A stretch of 64,000 nucleotides of DNA from Manganitrophus sp963718695 (GCA_963718695.1 OY970371.1:2790001-2854000), one strand, 5' to 3'; numbered from the stretch's first letter, positions 17,344 to 29,106 are shown. The notes: generated from the letters alone by a model not told the origin. Made by a program: numbers and translations.

Positions 17344-18535
17344 GGCCCCCCTCTTTTTTCGGCGGAATGTCCGAGAAGGAAAAGAGCAGCCATCCGAGTT
17401 CATAAGGACGGCACTCGCGATCGATGGTCATGAACGATGGGTGATCGAGGGCCGAGATCCAACCGGTGGGGCCGACGAAGCTGGCGACCTTATTGATGTA
17501 GATCGCCTTCCCCAGGGGGGATCGCCGTTTCATCGACCGCCAAATCACCGAATGCGGCTCATCGACAAACTGAAAACCGAGCGGATTGTCTCCGAACAGA
17601 TACCGAAGCCCCCGCGTGATCTCAACGCGGTAATCGCCGGTCGAGATCTCGGAGAGCCCTTTGAGGGCAAGCGGCGCCATCCCATGCTGGTGGACCGCAT
17701 AAACCGGATAACGGTCGACCATCTTTCCCCGCAAGGCATTGTAGTGCCAGGCCCACTCCCCCCGCTCCCCCTGGAAATCGCAGATCCGCTCAGCGCAACG
17801 CTTGGCATGGGAGAGGGCCTCTCCATCCGAGAAATGCCGCGCATACTGCGCGAAGGAGTAAATCCCATAAACCTGCCCGTCGAAGAAGCCGAGCCGGCTG
17901 CGCAGCGGCCGCGTCCAATTGCTGGAGACTTGCGCGGAAAATGCAAAAAGTGAGCTCCTTGAATTGAAATTCCGCTTCAGGAGCCGGTAAGCGAGATGCG
18001 CGGTCTCTTCAAACCGGTGCCGCTCGGCCCCCGAAGAGATCTCCGCCGCTTCAATCATGGCGATCAACAGCCAGGCGAGCTCGGTCGTTGCGTAAACCCC
18101 GTTGCCGGCCTCTTGATAAAACGGCCCATGCGCCCGGATCGCCGCCTCGATCTTCGGATCGACCTTTTGGGTCAAAGCCGCGCCCGCCCAGAGGATCAGC
18201 GCGAGTGTTCCGATATTCCGTGTCTTCGGAGCGGCCTCAATCGTCTGCCGGAGCATCGCATTGAGATCAAGCGGAACCGGCCAGCCGTTCGTTGCGGCGC
18301 GATGCAGACCGAGCAGGGTGATCGCCGTATAACGAAGGGAGACCCCCTCCGGCGCCGGGCCCTTTTGGCCGTCGCGCACCGTAAAGCAGAAGAGCCCTTG
18401 ATCTTTCATCCACATCCGTTCCAAGCCCTTGATCGACAGTTCGATCAAAGGGCGGACCATCTCCTCCAGGGTCGGAGGATTGGATGCGACCCTCTCAGGG
18501 GCCTCAGACGGAACACGAACAGCACCTTCCTTCAT
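17327..18535 (-). CDS. Conserved hypothetical protein with alpha/alpha-toroid look
   Basis: 402 residues, family not named with certainty. It has no signal peptide and no membrane segment. Repeated amphipathic helices (LRYTAITLLGLHRA, TTELAWLLIAMIEA, AVHQHGMAPLALKGL, YELGWLLFSF) and scattered aromatic and charged loop residues resemble (alpha/alpha)6 barrel glycan-active proteins. Conserved-looking spots that could line a pocket are WAWHYN, YPVYAVHQHG and DEPHSVIWR. It heads the operon running down to the APH gene and is preceded by a palindromic repeat at 18556-18632. A lyase or hydrolase role is a guess. Confidence 0.7.
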   Translation of the reverse strand: MKEGAVRVPSEAPERVASNPPTLEEMVRPLIELSIKGLERMWMKDQGLFCFTVRDGQKGPAPEGVSLRYTAITLLGLHRAATNGWPVPLDLNAMLRQTIEAAPKTRNIGTLALILWAGAALTQKVDPKIEAAIRAHGPFYQEAGNGVYATTELAWLLIAMIEAAEISSGAERHRFEETAHLAYRLLKRNFNSRSSLFAFSAQVSSNWTRPLRSRLGFFDGQVYGIYSFAQYARHFSDGEALSHAKRCAERICDFQGERGEWAWHYNALRGKMVDRYPVYAVHQHGMAPLALKGLSEISTGDYRVEITRGLRYLFGDNPLGFQFVDEPHSVIWRSMKRRSPLGKAIYINKVASFVGPTGWISALDHPSFMTIDRECRPYELGWLLFSFSDIPPKKEGGHGPAA

Positions 18536-18555
18536 TGCTTAATTCCCCCCATCAA

Positions 18556-18632
18556 TGTCACTCTGAGGCGAAGCCGGAGAGTCTCTTTGTGGAAACCGAA
18601 ATGCGAGATCGTTCGCTTCGTTCAGGATGACA
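18556..18632. repeat. TGTCA-ended imperfect palindromic repeat
   Basis: TGTCACTCTGAGGCGAAGCC at 18556-18575 pairs imperfectly with GCTTCGTTCAGGATGACA at 18615-18632; the ends TGTCA/TGACA are exact. This looks like the dispersed short palindromic type found between genes in many genomes. It separates the asparagine synthase gene from the toroid-protein operon and fills most of the 110-base gap. Confidence 0.65.
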
Positions 18633-18645
18633 GAACCAGATCTTC

Positions 18646-20517
<1,872 letters not shown>

Positions 20518-20526
20518 CGTCGTCCC

Positions 20527-22647
20527 TCAAAAATGGAGAATCAATCGGTCTCTGTCTCGCGTAAAATAGGTCTTCTCTCCATTCACATGCACCTCCTCGA
20601 CCCCGTCGGCATAGAAGGAGATCGGTCCCGAGAGGGACCCCCGAACGTGCAAAACCTCTCCGCGATAAGACAGTTCGAGGAAGGGAACCGGCTGCGCGCT
20701 CTCGAAAAGGGTCTTCCCTTCCCAGTAACAGAATCGGCCGGAGACGGCGAAGACGCGCGCGATCTCACCGAGATAGTCCCGTCGAACAAAGAGCTGCTCT
20801 CCTTCGAACCGGAGATTCGAAAGAGCAAGCCGTTTTCGAGCGGGAGCGAAGAGGAACGTATCGGTATGGGTCGCCGTCAGAACTTCAAAGGCGCTTCCCC
20901 CCTCGATCGAAGGGAAGTAGAGCGATTTGAAATCATACCGGTTGAGCGAGGAAGCGCGGTCGGGATAGAGCAGTGTCGTCAGCGAGATCGGAAGCGATCC
21001 TGCGCTCCGAACCACCACCTGCTTCTCCGAGCGCTCGACCCTCGCGTCGACCCCTTTTAAATGGGTCCCGAGCGCCACCAGCCAAAGCCGTCCGTCGGGC
21101 GCGCTGACATGGAACCCGTCGGCCAGATTTCCCTCGATCTTCGCCTGCGGCACGAAGGGGAAAAGGCAGTCGGCATTCACGAGGCCCTCCCCTAAGAAGG
21201 TGTCGTGGATGATCCAGTAGTCCGGCTTGATAAAAAGGACCGATCGCCGCTGCTTGCAGGCGGGAGAAGATCGATCGACCGGCTGTTCTCCCTCCAGATA
21301 ATCGACCTCTTCTCCTGAGAAGGTCCGGCTCCAGGGGGAGTGCGATCCTCCGTTTTTGGAAAGAGGGGTCCGGAGAACCCCTTTCGACGGTTCCCGCTCG
21401 ACGCGAATCGAGGGGTCATTCAGAAAAAGACGACCCGGCGCGACCATCGAGAAGGTCAGCCCCCCTTCCTTCGGATTCACCCCGGGAGGGGCGGAGCGAA
21501 CGATGAGCGCCTTTTCATCCGGCGTCCGGCTTCGCAAGAGGGCATACCCGGCCTCTTCAAAGAGAAACGAGCCGCCGCGGGGCGGCGCGGCTTCTTCTTG
21601 ATGAAAGTGGTATCCGGCCGGGCCGGTCAAGAAGAACGCCTCTTCCGAGAAGCAGCCGCCGGCGCCTTTCCAATCGGCTCGGTTAAAGACGACCGCGCCG
21701 AGGCCAAGGGTCTTCTCAAGAGAGTGGTTCTCAACGGCGCCAAACGAAAAAAGGGCTCGGGAGCGGCCCCGTTCCAGGAGCGGGATCTGGGCCTGCACGC
21801 TTAAAAAGTCGAGCATCCGCTCCACCCGCTGCTCCACCCGTTCCGGAAAAGGATCGTGACGGCGACCGATCAAGATCGCCTGAAGATAGATTTGGAGAAG
21901 AGCGATCTGATCGGAAAGGGTCTTGCTCCGGCAGATGCCGTCCCTTCCGACCTTCCGGAAGAGCTCCCGTTCCAGCATCGTCATCCCTCCGCCCTTCCAG
22001 CTCCGCGCCTCGGCCGATTCCGGAAAAAGCGTTCCCATCATCAGAAGAAAGAGGCCTCGGTCGGGGGTCTCCCTTTTCCTCGATTCCTTGGCGGCGTGGG
22101 ATAAAAGCGTTTGCCAGAGCCGCATGACCTCCTCCGGCGCAGCCATCCCGGCGGTGAAACGGAGCAGCCAGACCCCCTTCCAGAGGGGAAGGCCTGCCTC
22201 CTTCCGGCTCCCCCAGGAACGCGCGGTCGAGAAGCGTTCATTCGCTTTTTCGAAAAGCAGGCGGCGATACGGCTCCGCCCCGGTATACCAATACCCTCTC
22301 GCCAGCAAGAGGAGGGGTTGATCGGGTGATTCAAACGCCGTCGGACCGTTTGGACGAGGGTGTCCGTTCGATCGCTCCGCCTGCCGCTCATGCCGCCACC
22401 ATTTGCGCCATGAGCGTTTTTCCGAGCGCGCCTCTTTGGGATCTCCCTTTTGAGAGAGGGCGTGTTCAGCCGATCGGCGCGCCTCCTCCGGCCAGGCCGG
22501 GAAGTGGGTTGCGATCCAATCGTGCGCCTCCTCCCTGCTTAAGCTTTCAGGAAAGAAGCGGGACAAGAAGGCCGATTCGATATACCGGCCCGCCTCCTGC
22601 TCCGATGCCGGAAGCGCCGCCGTCTCTTTGCCGATCCATCGCTTCAT
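20527..22647 (-). CDS. Heparinase II/III-family protein
   Basis: 706 residues without a clear signal peptide. The N-terminal two thirds are helical, as in the alpha/alpha toroid of this family (LLLLARGYWYTG, ALLQIYLQAILIGRR). The C-terminal beta-sandwich carries the family stretch LFIKPDYWIIHDTFLGEG, followed by FLFAPARKRL. Heparinase II/III proteins cleave acidic polysaccharides by beta-elimination. In EPS loci they are thought to trim or edit the polymer, which would call for export; the lack of a leader is therefore odd. It overlaps the GT4 gene by 4 bases. Confidence 0.82.
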   Translation of the reverse strand: MKRWIGKETAALPASEQEAGRYIESAFLSRFFPESLSREEAHDWIATHFPAWPEEARRSAEHALSQKGDPKEARSEKRSWRKWWRHERQAERSNGHPRPNGPTAFESPDQPLLLLARGYWYTGAEPYRRLLFEKANERFSTARSWGSRKEAGLPLWKGVWLLRFTAGMAAPEEVMRLWQTLLSHAAKESRKRETPDRGLFLLMMGTLFPESAEARSWKGGGMTMLERELFRKVGRDGICRSKTLSDQIALLQIYLQAILIGRRHDPFPERVEQRVERMLDFLSVQAQIPLLERGRSRALFSFGAVENHSLEKTLGLGAVVFNRADWKGAGGCFSEEAFFLTGPAGYHFHQEEAAPPRGGSFLFEEAGYALLRSRTPDEKALIVRSAPPGVNPKEGGLTFSMVAPGRLFLNDPSIRVEREPSKGVLRTPLSKNGGSHSPWSRTFSGEEVDYLEGEQPVDRSSPACKQRRSVLFIKPDYWIIHDTFLGEGLVNADCLFPFVPQAKIEGNLADGFHVSAPDGRLWLVALGTHLKGVDARVERSEKQVVVRSAGSLPISLTTLLYPDRASSLNRYDFKSLYFPSIEGGSAFEVLTATHTDTFLFAPARKRLALSNLRFEGEQLFVRRDYLGEIARVFAVSGRFCYWEGKTLFESAQPVPFLELSYRGEVLHVRGSLSGPISFYADGVEEVHVNGEKTYFTRDRDRLILHF

Positions 22648-23690
22648 CGTTTCTCCTTTACTGCGCGCTCATAGACCCCTCGGAGAAGAACCAGATTTTC
22701 AGGGGCCTCGTCCGACGAGGCGGGGGGCCGTCCCTCCTGCAGCGCTCGGTCGATCTGACAGGCCAAATCGGCGATGTCCCCCGGCCTAAAAAGCCGCGTC
22801 CCGGGGGGGCGAAACCCGACATCGCTCGCCACGGTCGGCACACCGAGCGCCAACGCCTCCCGAACCGAGATCGCATCGCCGTCAAACAACGTCGGCCGCA
22901 CAAAAAGATCGGACCGCTCCATCAGAGAAAGACAGAGATCGTGGGGAACGTTTCCGAGCAGAAAGAGAAAATCTTCTCCCTTTTCCGCCCGGATCTGCGA
23001 CCGGATCGCCGCTTCTTCCGCGCCGGAACCCATGATGATGCAGCCGAGGCGGGGGTATTTTTGCCGGAGCGCCGCGCAAGCGCTCACCAGCAGATCGGTC
23101 CCATATTCCTTCTCCAGATAGACCGCCGATGCGATGAGGGGAGAAAAACGTTTTCGGTAATCTCCGGCCCACGCCGGCACCACCTCGGCGCGCGGGCCGA
23201 GGGCGAAGGCCGGCAGGACCGAGATGCCCGATGGCGCGACCTTGATCTGAAGAAGCGCCCGCTCGATCTCTTGATTGACGGCGATCACCCCTCCCAGCGG
23301 CCAAACGGCGGCCCGGACCAGAAGCGGACGACCCCGCCCCCCGGCGGCATATTCGGGCATCAATCCGGAGTGAACGGTCGCGATGTTCCGGCGGCCGAAG
23401 AGAAAACCGACCCAGGCCGTCGCCGCGATCGCCAGCCAACTCTTAAAATTGTGGCCGTTCGTGTGAATGTGGCTCACATACCCCCGCCAGGAAAAAAGGA
23501 CCAACGTCCAGAGAAAGCCGAAATAACCATCGAACCGGATCGCCCCCGGCTTGGGATCGGTCCCGCGCTCGATGTCGAGGACCGCGCACGAAGCACCCTG
23601 CCGCCGGAGGAAATCGGCGAGTTGCTGCACATGCACCGAGATGCCGCCGTACGGGGGAGGATAATCACCGATCAAGAGGACCTTCATCAT
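22644..23690 (-). CDS. Glycosyltransferase family 4
   Basis: 348 residues. The N-terminal VLLIGDYPPPYGGISVHVQQLADFL is the typical GT4 opening with a glycine-rich loop. The C-terminal donor site has LFVRPTLFDGDAISVREALALGVPTVASDVG, including the EX7E-type Glu pair. It transfers a sugar from a nucleotide or lipid donor onto the repeat unit. The start is either of two consecutive ATGs at 23690/23687. It overlaps the frameshifted GT upstream by 4 bases and the heparinase-like gene downstream by 4. Confidence 0.92.
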   Translation of the reverse strand: MMKVLLIGDYPPPYGGISVHVQQLADFLRRQGASCAVLDIERGTDPKPGAIRFDGYFGFLWTLVLFSWRGYVSHIHTNGHNFKSWLAIAATAWVGFLFGRRNIATVHSGLMPEYAAGGRGRPLLVRAAVWPLGGVIAVNQEIERALLQIKVAPSGISVLPAFALGPRAEVVPAWAGDYRKRFSPLIASAVYLEKEYGTDLLVSACAALRQKYPRLGCIIMGSGAEEAAIRSQIRAEKGEDFLFLLGNVPHDLCLSLMERSDLFVRPTLFDGDAISVREALALGVPTVASDVGFRPPGTRLFRPGDIADLACQIDRALQEGRPPASSDEAPENLVLLRGVYERAVKEKR

Positions 23691-24890
23691 GGCGAGACCT
23701 TCAGTTGTGAAAGATCGGCTTCCACTTTCGGGCCGGCCGACTGCTTTCCGCTCCGCTCTTCGAGCAGGCGCTTATAAAAATGCTCCGTCTCGGTCACCAT
23801 CCGCTGAAGCGAGAAGGTCGTCTCGATCCGCTGCCGTCCGGCCTTTCCCATCCGCCGCCCCAATTCCCGATCGTCTAAGAGACGAAGAATCCGGTCGGCC
23901 AGCGCTTCCGGATCGCGCGGCGGCACCAGGAAACCGGTCTCCCCCTCAATAATTGCCTCGCGATTCCCGCCCACATCGGTCGCCACCATCGGAAGGGCGG
24001 CCGCCATCGATTCGAGGATGGCGTTCGAAAAACCCTCCGCCAAAGAGGGAAGCACCGAAATCTCCATCTGGGGCAAAATCTGAGGGAACGTCCTGGCGGG
24101 GGCCGAGGAAGAGAACCTGTTTGTCGATGGCGAGGGCCCGCGCCCGCGCTTCGAGGACCGCGCGCCGCGCCGCGCCGGTTCCGACCAAGACAAACTTCGC
24201 CGTCGGATACGACGCGGTCACCCGAACCGCCGCCTCGAAGAGAATCTCGTGCCCCTTGACCGGCCAGAGATTCGCCACCACCACAATCGGCCGGTCCCCC
24301 GGTTCGAGGCAAAGATCACGCACAGGCGGGACCGGTCCTTTCTCCTTGGGCGGAATCTGGAATTGATCGAGGTTGACCCCGTTGTAGATCAATTCGATCT
24401 TCGCCGGATCGATCTTCTCCTCCTCGATCAGCATCGTCCGGACCCCCTCCGAGTTCGCCATCACCCGGGTGATTCCGAACGACAACATTTTCAGCGCCCG
24501 GCGATGCCATCCCTTCATCGTGTGCCCCAGATCGAGCCGGTTCGTAATCACGACCGGAACCCGCGCGATCAACGCGGCCGGAAGACCGACCAGATGAGAG
24601 TAGAGATCTTGCGTATGAACGATCTGCACCCCTTCCCGGCGCATGAACCGGGCCAGGCGGAGAATCTCCCTGATCGAGCGGGGATAGAACAGCTTCCCGC
24701 GGACCGGGAATTCTTCTACCGTGATCCCGGCCTCCTCCAGAACGGGAACAAGCTGCCCCTGTTTGCGGAGGCATCCGACCAGCGGGCGGAATTTCTCCCG
24801 GTCGATCCGACGGAGCAGATCGGCCATCTGCATCTCGCCGCCGCCGATAAAGAGACAATCGATCAGGTGAAGCACGGTCGGTTTTGACAT
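23687..24890 (-). pseudogene. Glycosyltransferase family 4 with a +1 frameshift
   Basis: The 5' part from MSKPTVLHLIDC reads as a good GT4 up to KQVLFLGPRQDVP and then runs into nonsense. The 3' part continues in another frame as PQILPQMEISVLPSLAEG through EAIIEGETGFLVPPRDPEAL to the stop at 23687. The switch lies at the GGG at 24084-24086 (CCC on the coding strand); removing one base restores QDVPQILPQ. Total length is 3n+1, consistent with one extra base. The restored protein would be about 400 residues with the usual GT4 donor site. Either a sequencing or assembly indel or a genuine lesion is possible. Boundaries overlap both neighbours in operon style. Confidence 0.8.
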
Positions 24891-24900
24891 ACCCCCCTCA

Positions 24901-26487
24901 CTACGATTTAGACGTTGCCGGAAGAAGCGCCCCCACCCGCCGGACCATCCGGGCGATCTCCCGCTTCTCATCAAACGTGATCAGATGCGAGGTGAAGAGG
25001 AAGATCAAATAAGAGAGGGTAAAGACGCCCGCCGAGACCCCCAACAGAAGCACTAAGGAGGCGAACTCGAAACTTTTCACAAAAAGGACCGGAATCCCGC
25101 AAAGAAGCGAAAAAAAGGCGATGCTGAAAAGATCGCGCCACGGAAGAAGGTGGGCCACCGAGAGCGGGATCAGACGGGAGACTTTCCAGAGCATCAATGT
25201 CTTCGCCGTCGCCAGCACCACGATGAGCGTGATCACCCCCCCGGGGAGTCCGAACCAGGAGAGAAAAGGGAAGATCAAGATCAACGTCAGCACCAGCTTC
25301 ATGAAGGTGGTCTTTAAGATAAAATGGGTCTCCGCATACGCGCGAAGCACCCCTTCGGTGAGGATAATGGCGGTCAGCAATGAAAGCAGGGCGACGCGGA
25401 AGAGCGGGACGCTGGGGAGATAGGTCGACGTGAAGAGAAGGGTGATCAGCTCGGGCGCCATCAGCTGCAAAAAGACAAACACCGGAAAGAAGACCATCGC
25501 CAATTTTCGGGTGATATCGAACCAGAGGGAGATGATCTCTTCCCGGGTCGACCGCTGCCGGAGCGCCGCCATCCGAACGATCAACAGCTGCGACATCGGG
25601 GTATAGATCAGCTCGACGATCGGAAGCTGGAACATCCCGACCGAGTAGACGGCAAACACCGCCGCGCTGTAGGAGTAGGCGACGACATACTGATGAAACT
25701 GGTCCTGGGAGACCTGGAGGATCACCGCCAGGCCGAACGGGATGGAATAAGCCATCTGCTGCCGAAAGGCGGGCCATTGCACATCCCTCCAGGAGAGAGA
25801 GTAGCTCCGGAAGACATAAACGAAAACAAAACAGAACCGGCAGAAAGCGAAGAGATTCATCCCCCACATCAGGTCGGAGAGACGGCCGGTCAGGATGAGC
25901 GGAATCAACATGCTCGCCGTTTTGGTCGCTTCGGAGACAAACCCGAGCAGCGCCGCCCGGCCGATTTTCTGAGAAGAGATCAGCAGCGCCTCGAAATAAG
26001 CGGAGGAGAGCATCAAGAAAATGAAAATTCCCATCTGGAAAAGGTACGGGGCGAGGTTCGGATTGTTGAGCTGGCGGGAGATGGTCTCCCCAAAAAAGGC
26101 CAGAAAGAGAAGCGCGATCAACCCGGACCCTTGCAAGAAGAGGAACGCCTGGATCAGGTACGACTTTGTCCACTCCGGCTCTTTCGGCACGAAATAGTAG
26201 AGGCTCTGGATGATCCCGAACGGAAGGATCGAGAAGAGACTCATATAAATCAGGAAGATCTGCTTGTACGTTCCATATTCGGCCGGGACCAAATGGCGGG
26301 CCAGAACGATCGGGATCAGGAAGGTAAAGCTCGACGCCAGACCTTTTCCGAAAATCAACGTCAGCGCCTGTTTGTTGATCGAGGCCGGTTTGGCCTCTCC
26401 TTTCGGAGGCGGCGGGGGAAGATCGGCCGGCGCGCCCGATCCCACCTCGGCCCCTTCTAATATGTCGTTCCGCCGGGGTGGCTTCAT
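24901..26487 (-). CDS. Wzx-type lipid-linked oligosaccharide flippase
   Basis: 528 residues from MKPPRRND. The frame is open 44 codons upstream but overlaps the ligase gene, and ATG 26487 forms an ATGA overlap with that gene's stop. A 40-residue proline-rich cytoplasmic head is followed by about 12-14 membrane segments. The first is LIFGKGLASSFTFLIPIVLA, followed by the polysaccharide-transporter loop LVPAEYGTYKQIF. It belongs to the MOP superfamily and would flip undecaprenyl-linked repeat units to the periplasmic face. Its place next to the Wzy-like ligase supports this. Confidence 0.88.
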   Translation of the reverse strand: MKPPRRNDILEGAEVGSGAPADLPPPPPKGEAKPASINKQALTLIFGKGLASSFTFLIPIVLARHLVPAEYGTYKQIFLIYMSLFSILPFGIIQSLYYFVPKEPEWTKSYLIQAFLFLQGSGLIALLFLAFFGETISRQLNNPNLAPYLFQMGIFIFLMLSSAYFEALLISSQKIGRAALLGFVSEATKTASMLIPLILTGRLSDLMWGMNLFAFCRFCFVFVYVFRSYSLSWRDVQWPAFRQQMAYSIPFGLAVILQVSQDQFHQYVVAYSYSAAVFAVYSVGMFQLPIVELIYTPMSQLLIVRMAALRQRSTREEIISLWFDITRKLAMVFFPVFVFLQLMAPELITLLFTSTYLPSVPLFRVALLSLLTAIILTEGVLRAYAETHFILKTTFMKLVLTLILIFPFLSWFGLPGGVITLIVVLATAKTLMLWKVSRLIPLSVAHLLPWRDLFSIAFFSLLCGIPVLFVKSFEFASLVLLLGVSAGVFTLSYLIFLFTSHLITFDEKREIARMVRRVGALLPATSKS

Positions 26488-27929
26488 TTTAAATCTCCAC
26501 GCGATTCTCTCACATTCACCATTTTGATTGTGAAAAGTGCCACTGCAAGTCCGGCGAAGAGGTAAGGCGGCCAGCTGCGCGCGATCCCCAGCGTTAAGCT
26601 GCACGCAAGGAATCCCCAAAGTGCAATCTCCACACCCCGGGCATAGAGCGCGGCCTGCCGGTCTTCTTCAGTAATCGAATCCGCTTCCGGCTCGGCTTTC
26701 CTGATCGACGGAAGGGGCATGAAGAGGGGACGCGGGGCCGGACGGGCCGAGCGACCCACCTTCTGGACACTTCGCAAAGAGGTTCCGATAAAAGCGCCGA
26801 ACGCCACCAATCCGAGCAGGCCGGTCTCTCCCATCACCGCGACAAAGGTGTTGTGCGCCGCCCGCCACTTGGTCCCCGCTTCGGGGGGAGCGTAGATCGG
26901 CCATCCCATCACGAAACAACCGAGCCCCACGCCGAGCAGCGGCCGGTCTTGCACCATCGACAGCCCCGCCTGCCAGGCATAAACCCGCCCCATCGCCGAT
27001 TCGTCCTGGCGGAACTTCAAGATCGTCTCGGCGCGCTCCCAGTACCGGGCCGGCGCCACCGCCAAAAAAATCATCAAGAGAATCGTTGCGAGCGAAAAAT
27101 GGAGCATTCGATTTCGCGAGCGGAGGATCTGGAAGAAAAAGACGGCCATCAATCCGACGAGTCCGCCCCGGGAGAAGGTCACATAAATGGCCAACATAAA
27201 AACGGTCAAGATGCCAAAAGCGAAACACTTTTTGACAAACGACCGCTCCGCCTCCAGAAGGGTCAGGCCGACCGGAACCAACACAATTAAGTTATAGGCC
27301 AGATCGTTCGGGTCGGAATAAACCCCCCGCCAGGCGCCGCGATACCCCTCGACCAGATCGATCTTAAGGAGGTAGTGCGCCAGCGTCCCGGCCGCCGGCA
27401 CCATTCCCGCCCAGAGCATCACCCAGAAAAGCTGCCGGGCCCGATCGAGGCGATCGATCAGATGGATCACGAGCAGGTAGACCAGGATCAGCTTCAAGAC
27501 GTCGAGAAACGCGTTCAAGGAGTAGATCCGCCAAAGGGAGGTCGCGATCGACAACCCCCCGACCGCCACAAAGGCGATCAGCCAAAGCGTGGTCGGATCG
27601 CTCCACCGCCAAGAAGCCCCTTTGGCCCGCAGGCCGGAAAAAAGAAAAAGAAAGGAGATCACGGCGACCCCCTTCGCAATCGGCCAGTTCTCCAGCGGCG
27701 GATAGAGGGTCCCGGGGGTGATGTAGATCAAGGCGACAAAGAAGAGGAGCGCGCCGTAGGCGATCCGCTCTTGTCGCGAGGGGGCCTCCGTACCGGGAAT
27801 CCCGGTTCCCTGGAACGATCGACCGCCCGGCATCGACACCGCCGCCGGATTCCTCCAGCCGGGGCTGGCCATCAAGCCGCCGAATCGTCCCTTTGGAAAA
27901 GGACCTTGCACTGTTTCCATTTGCGCCAC
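26484..27929 (-). CDS. O-antigen ligase/polymerase (Wzy/WaaL-like)
   Basis: 481 residues with about 11 membrane segments. The Wzy_C region contains the periplasmic loop around GRVYAWQAGLSMVQDRPLLGVGLGCF, with the characteristic HNTFVAVMGETGLLGLVAF. It polymerises or transfers the flipped repeat units. The start is GTG 27929 or ATG 27920 (METVQG); the N-terminal 50 residues are polar and poorly conserved. The stop overlaps the flippase start (ATGA). Confidence 0.87.
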   Translation of the reverse strand: MAQMETVQGPFPKGRFGGLMASPGWRNPAAVSMPGGRSFQGTGIPGTEAPSRQERIAYGALLFFVALIYITPGTLYPPLENWPIAKGVAVISFLFLFSGLRAKGASWRWSDPTTLWLIAFVAVGGLSIATSLWRIYSLNAFLDVLKLILVYLLVIHLIDRLDRARQLFWVMLWAGMVPAAGTLAHYLLKIDLVEGYRGAWRGVYSDPNDLAYNLIVLVPVGLTLLEAERSFVKKCFAFGILTVFMLAIYVTFSRGGLVGLMAVFFFQILRSRNRMLHFSLATILLMIFLAVAPARYWERAETILKFRQDESAMGRVYAWQAGLSMVQDRPLLGVGLGCFVMGWPIYAPPEAGTKWRAAHNTFVAVMGETGLLGLVAFGAFIGTSLRSVQKVGRSARPAPRPLFMPLPSIRKAEPEADSITEEDRQAALYARGVEIALWGFLACSLTLGIARSWPPYLFAGLAVALFTIKMVNVRESRGDLK

Positions 27930-27942
27930 GTCTCTGTCTCCG

Positions 27943-29097
27943 CTAAGAGCGAGGGATCGTCGTTGAGAGAGGGATCTCTTTGCTCGACTCCCGACGATTG
28001 GACTGACTTTGCAAAATCCGGACGATCCGCCGGGCCGCCTGGCCGTCCCACAGGGTCGGGACCTTTCCCCGTTTCCCGCGCCCCTCCAGAATGTCGACCA
28101 CCGCCGCGAGAACCCGGTCCGGATCGGTTCCCGTCAACAGGTTGGTCCCCTCCGTGAGGGTCACCGGCCGCTCTGTGTTCTCCCGCAGCGTCAGGCAGGG
28201 AATCCCCAGCGCCGTTGTCTCCTCCTGGATCCCCCCGGAATCGGTCAACACCATCTTGGCGTCGCGCATCAGCCGGATGAAATCGAGATAGCCGACCGGC
28301 TCGCAAAGGGTCACGTTTCGGAGCGCGCGGAAAGAAGCGCCCAGACCGAACTCCTCCATCCGCGCGCGGGTGCGGGGATGGATCGGGAAGAGAATCCGCA
28401 TCTGCTTTTCCACCTCCGAGAGGATCGTCCAGATCCGCCCCACTCCCTCCGGCGTATCGACGTTGGAAGGACGATGCAGCGTCACCAGGGCATACTGCTG
28501 CGGGACCAGGTTCGTCTGGTTGAGGATAGTCGATCGCTCGGCTTCTTGTGCATGGCTGATCAGGGCGTCGATCATGACGTTTCCGACCCAAAAGATTCGC
28601 TCTTTTTCAAAGCCTTCGTTTAGCAAGTTTTGAACCGCACTCTCTTCGGTCGCGAAGAGAAGATCCGAGAGCCGGTCGGTGAGGACCCGGTTGGTCTCTT
28701 CGGGCATCATCCGGTCGAAGCTGCGAAGCCCCGCCTCCACGTGCGCCACCGGAATGCCCATCTTCTCCGCCGCCAACGCGGCCGCCAGGGTGGAGTTGAC
28801 GTCGCCGACCACCACGACCCGGTCCGGCTTCTTCCAAAGCAAGACCTCTTCAAATCGCTGCATGATTTCGGCAATCTGTCGCACGGGCGTCCCGGAGCCG
28901 ACCCCCAGGTTGACATCGGGCTGCGGAATTTGGAGCTCTTCGAAGAAGACCTGGGAGAGCTTCTCATCATAGTGCTGGCCGGTGTGGACCAGGGTCGTTT
29001 CAAACGTGTCGCTCCACTCTTCCTTGATGTGCCGGACCAGCGGGGCCATCTTCACAAAGTTCGGCCTCGCGCCGACCACACAAACGATTCGGATCAT
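27943..29097 (-). CDS. wecB: UDP-N-acetylglucosamine 2-epimerase (non-hydrolysing)
   Basis: 384 residues. It interconverts UDP-GlcNAc and UDP-ManNAc in the cytoplasm. Conserved parts: IVCVVGARPNFVKMAPL at the N terminus, VHTGQHYD, VVVVGDVNSTLAAALAA, AHVEAGLRSFDRMMPEE with the catalytic Asp/Glu region, and LTDSGGIQEETTALGIPCLTLRENTERP. Length is normal for WecB/MnaA. With GlmS in the same locus it points to N-acetylhexosamine, perhaps ManNAc-type, in the polymer. No WecC-type dehydrogenase is in the window. Confidence 0.95.
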   Translation of the reverse strand: MIRIVCVVGARPNFVKMAPLVRHIKEEWSDTFETTLVHTGQHYDEKLSQVFFEELQIPQPDVNLGVGSGTPVRQIAEIMQRFEEVLLWKKPDRVVVVGDVNSTLAAALAAEKMGIPVAHVEAGLRSFDRMMPEETNRVLTDRLSDLLFATEESAVQNLLNEGFEKERIFWVGNVMIDALISHAQEAERSTILNQTNLVPQQYALVTLHRPSNVDTPEGVGRIWTILSEVEKQMRILFPIHPRTRARMEEFGLGASFRALRNVTLCEPVGYLDFIRLMRDAKMVLTDSGGIQEETTALGIPCLTLRENTERPVTLTEGTNLLTGTDPDRVLAAVVDILEGRGKRGKVPTLWDGQAARRIVRILQSQSNRRESSKEIPLSTTIPRS

Positions 29098-29106
29098 TTT
29101 TTTCTC

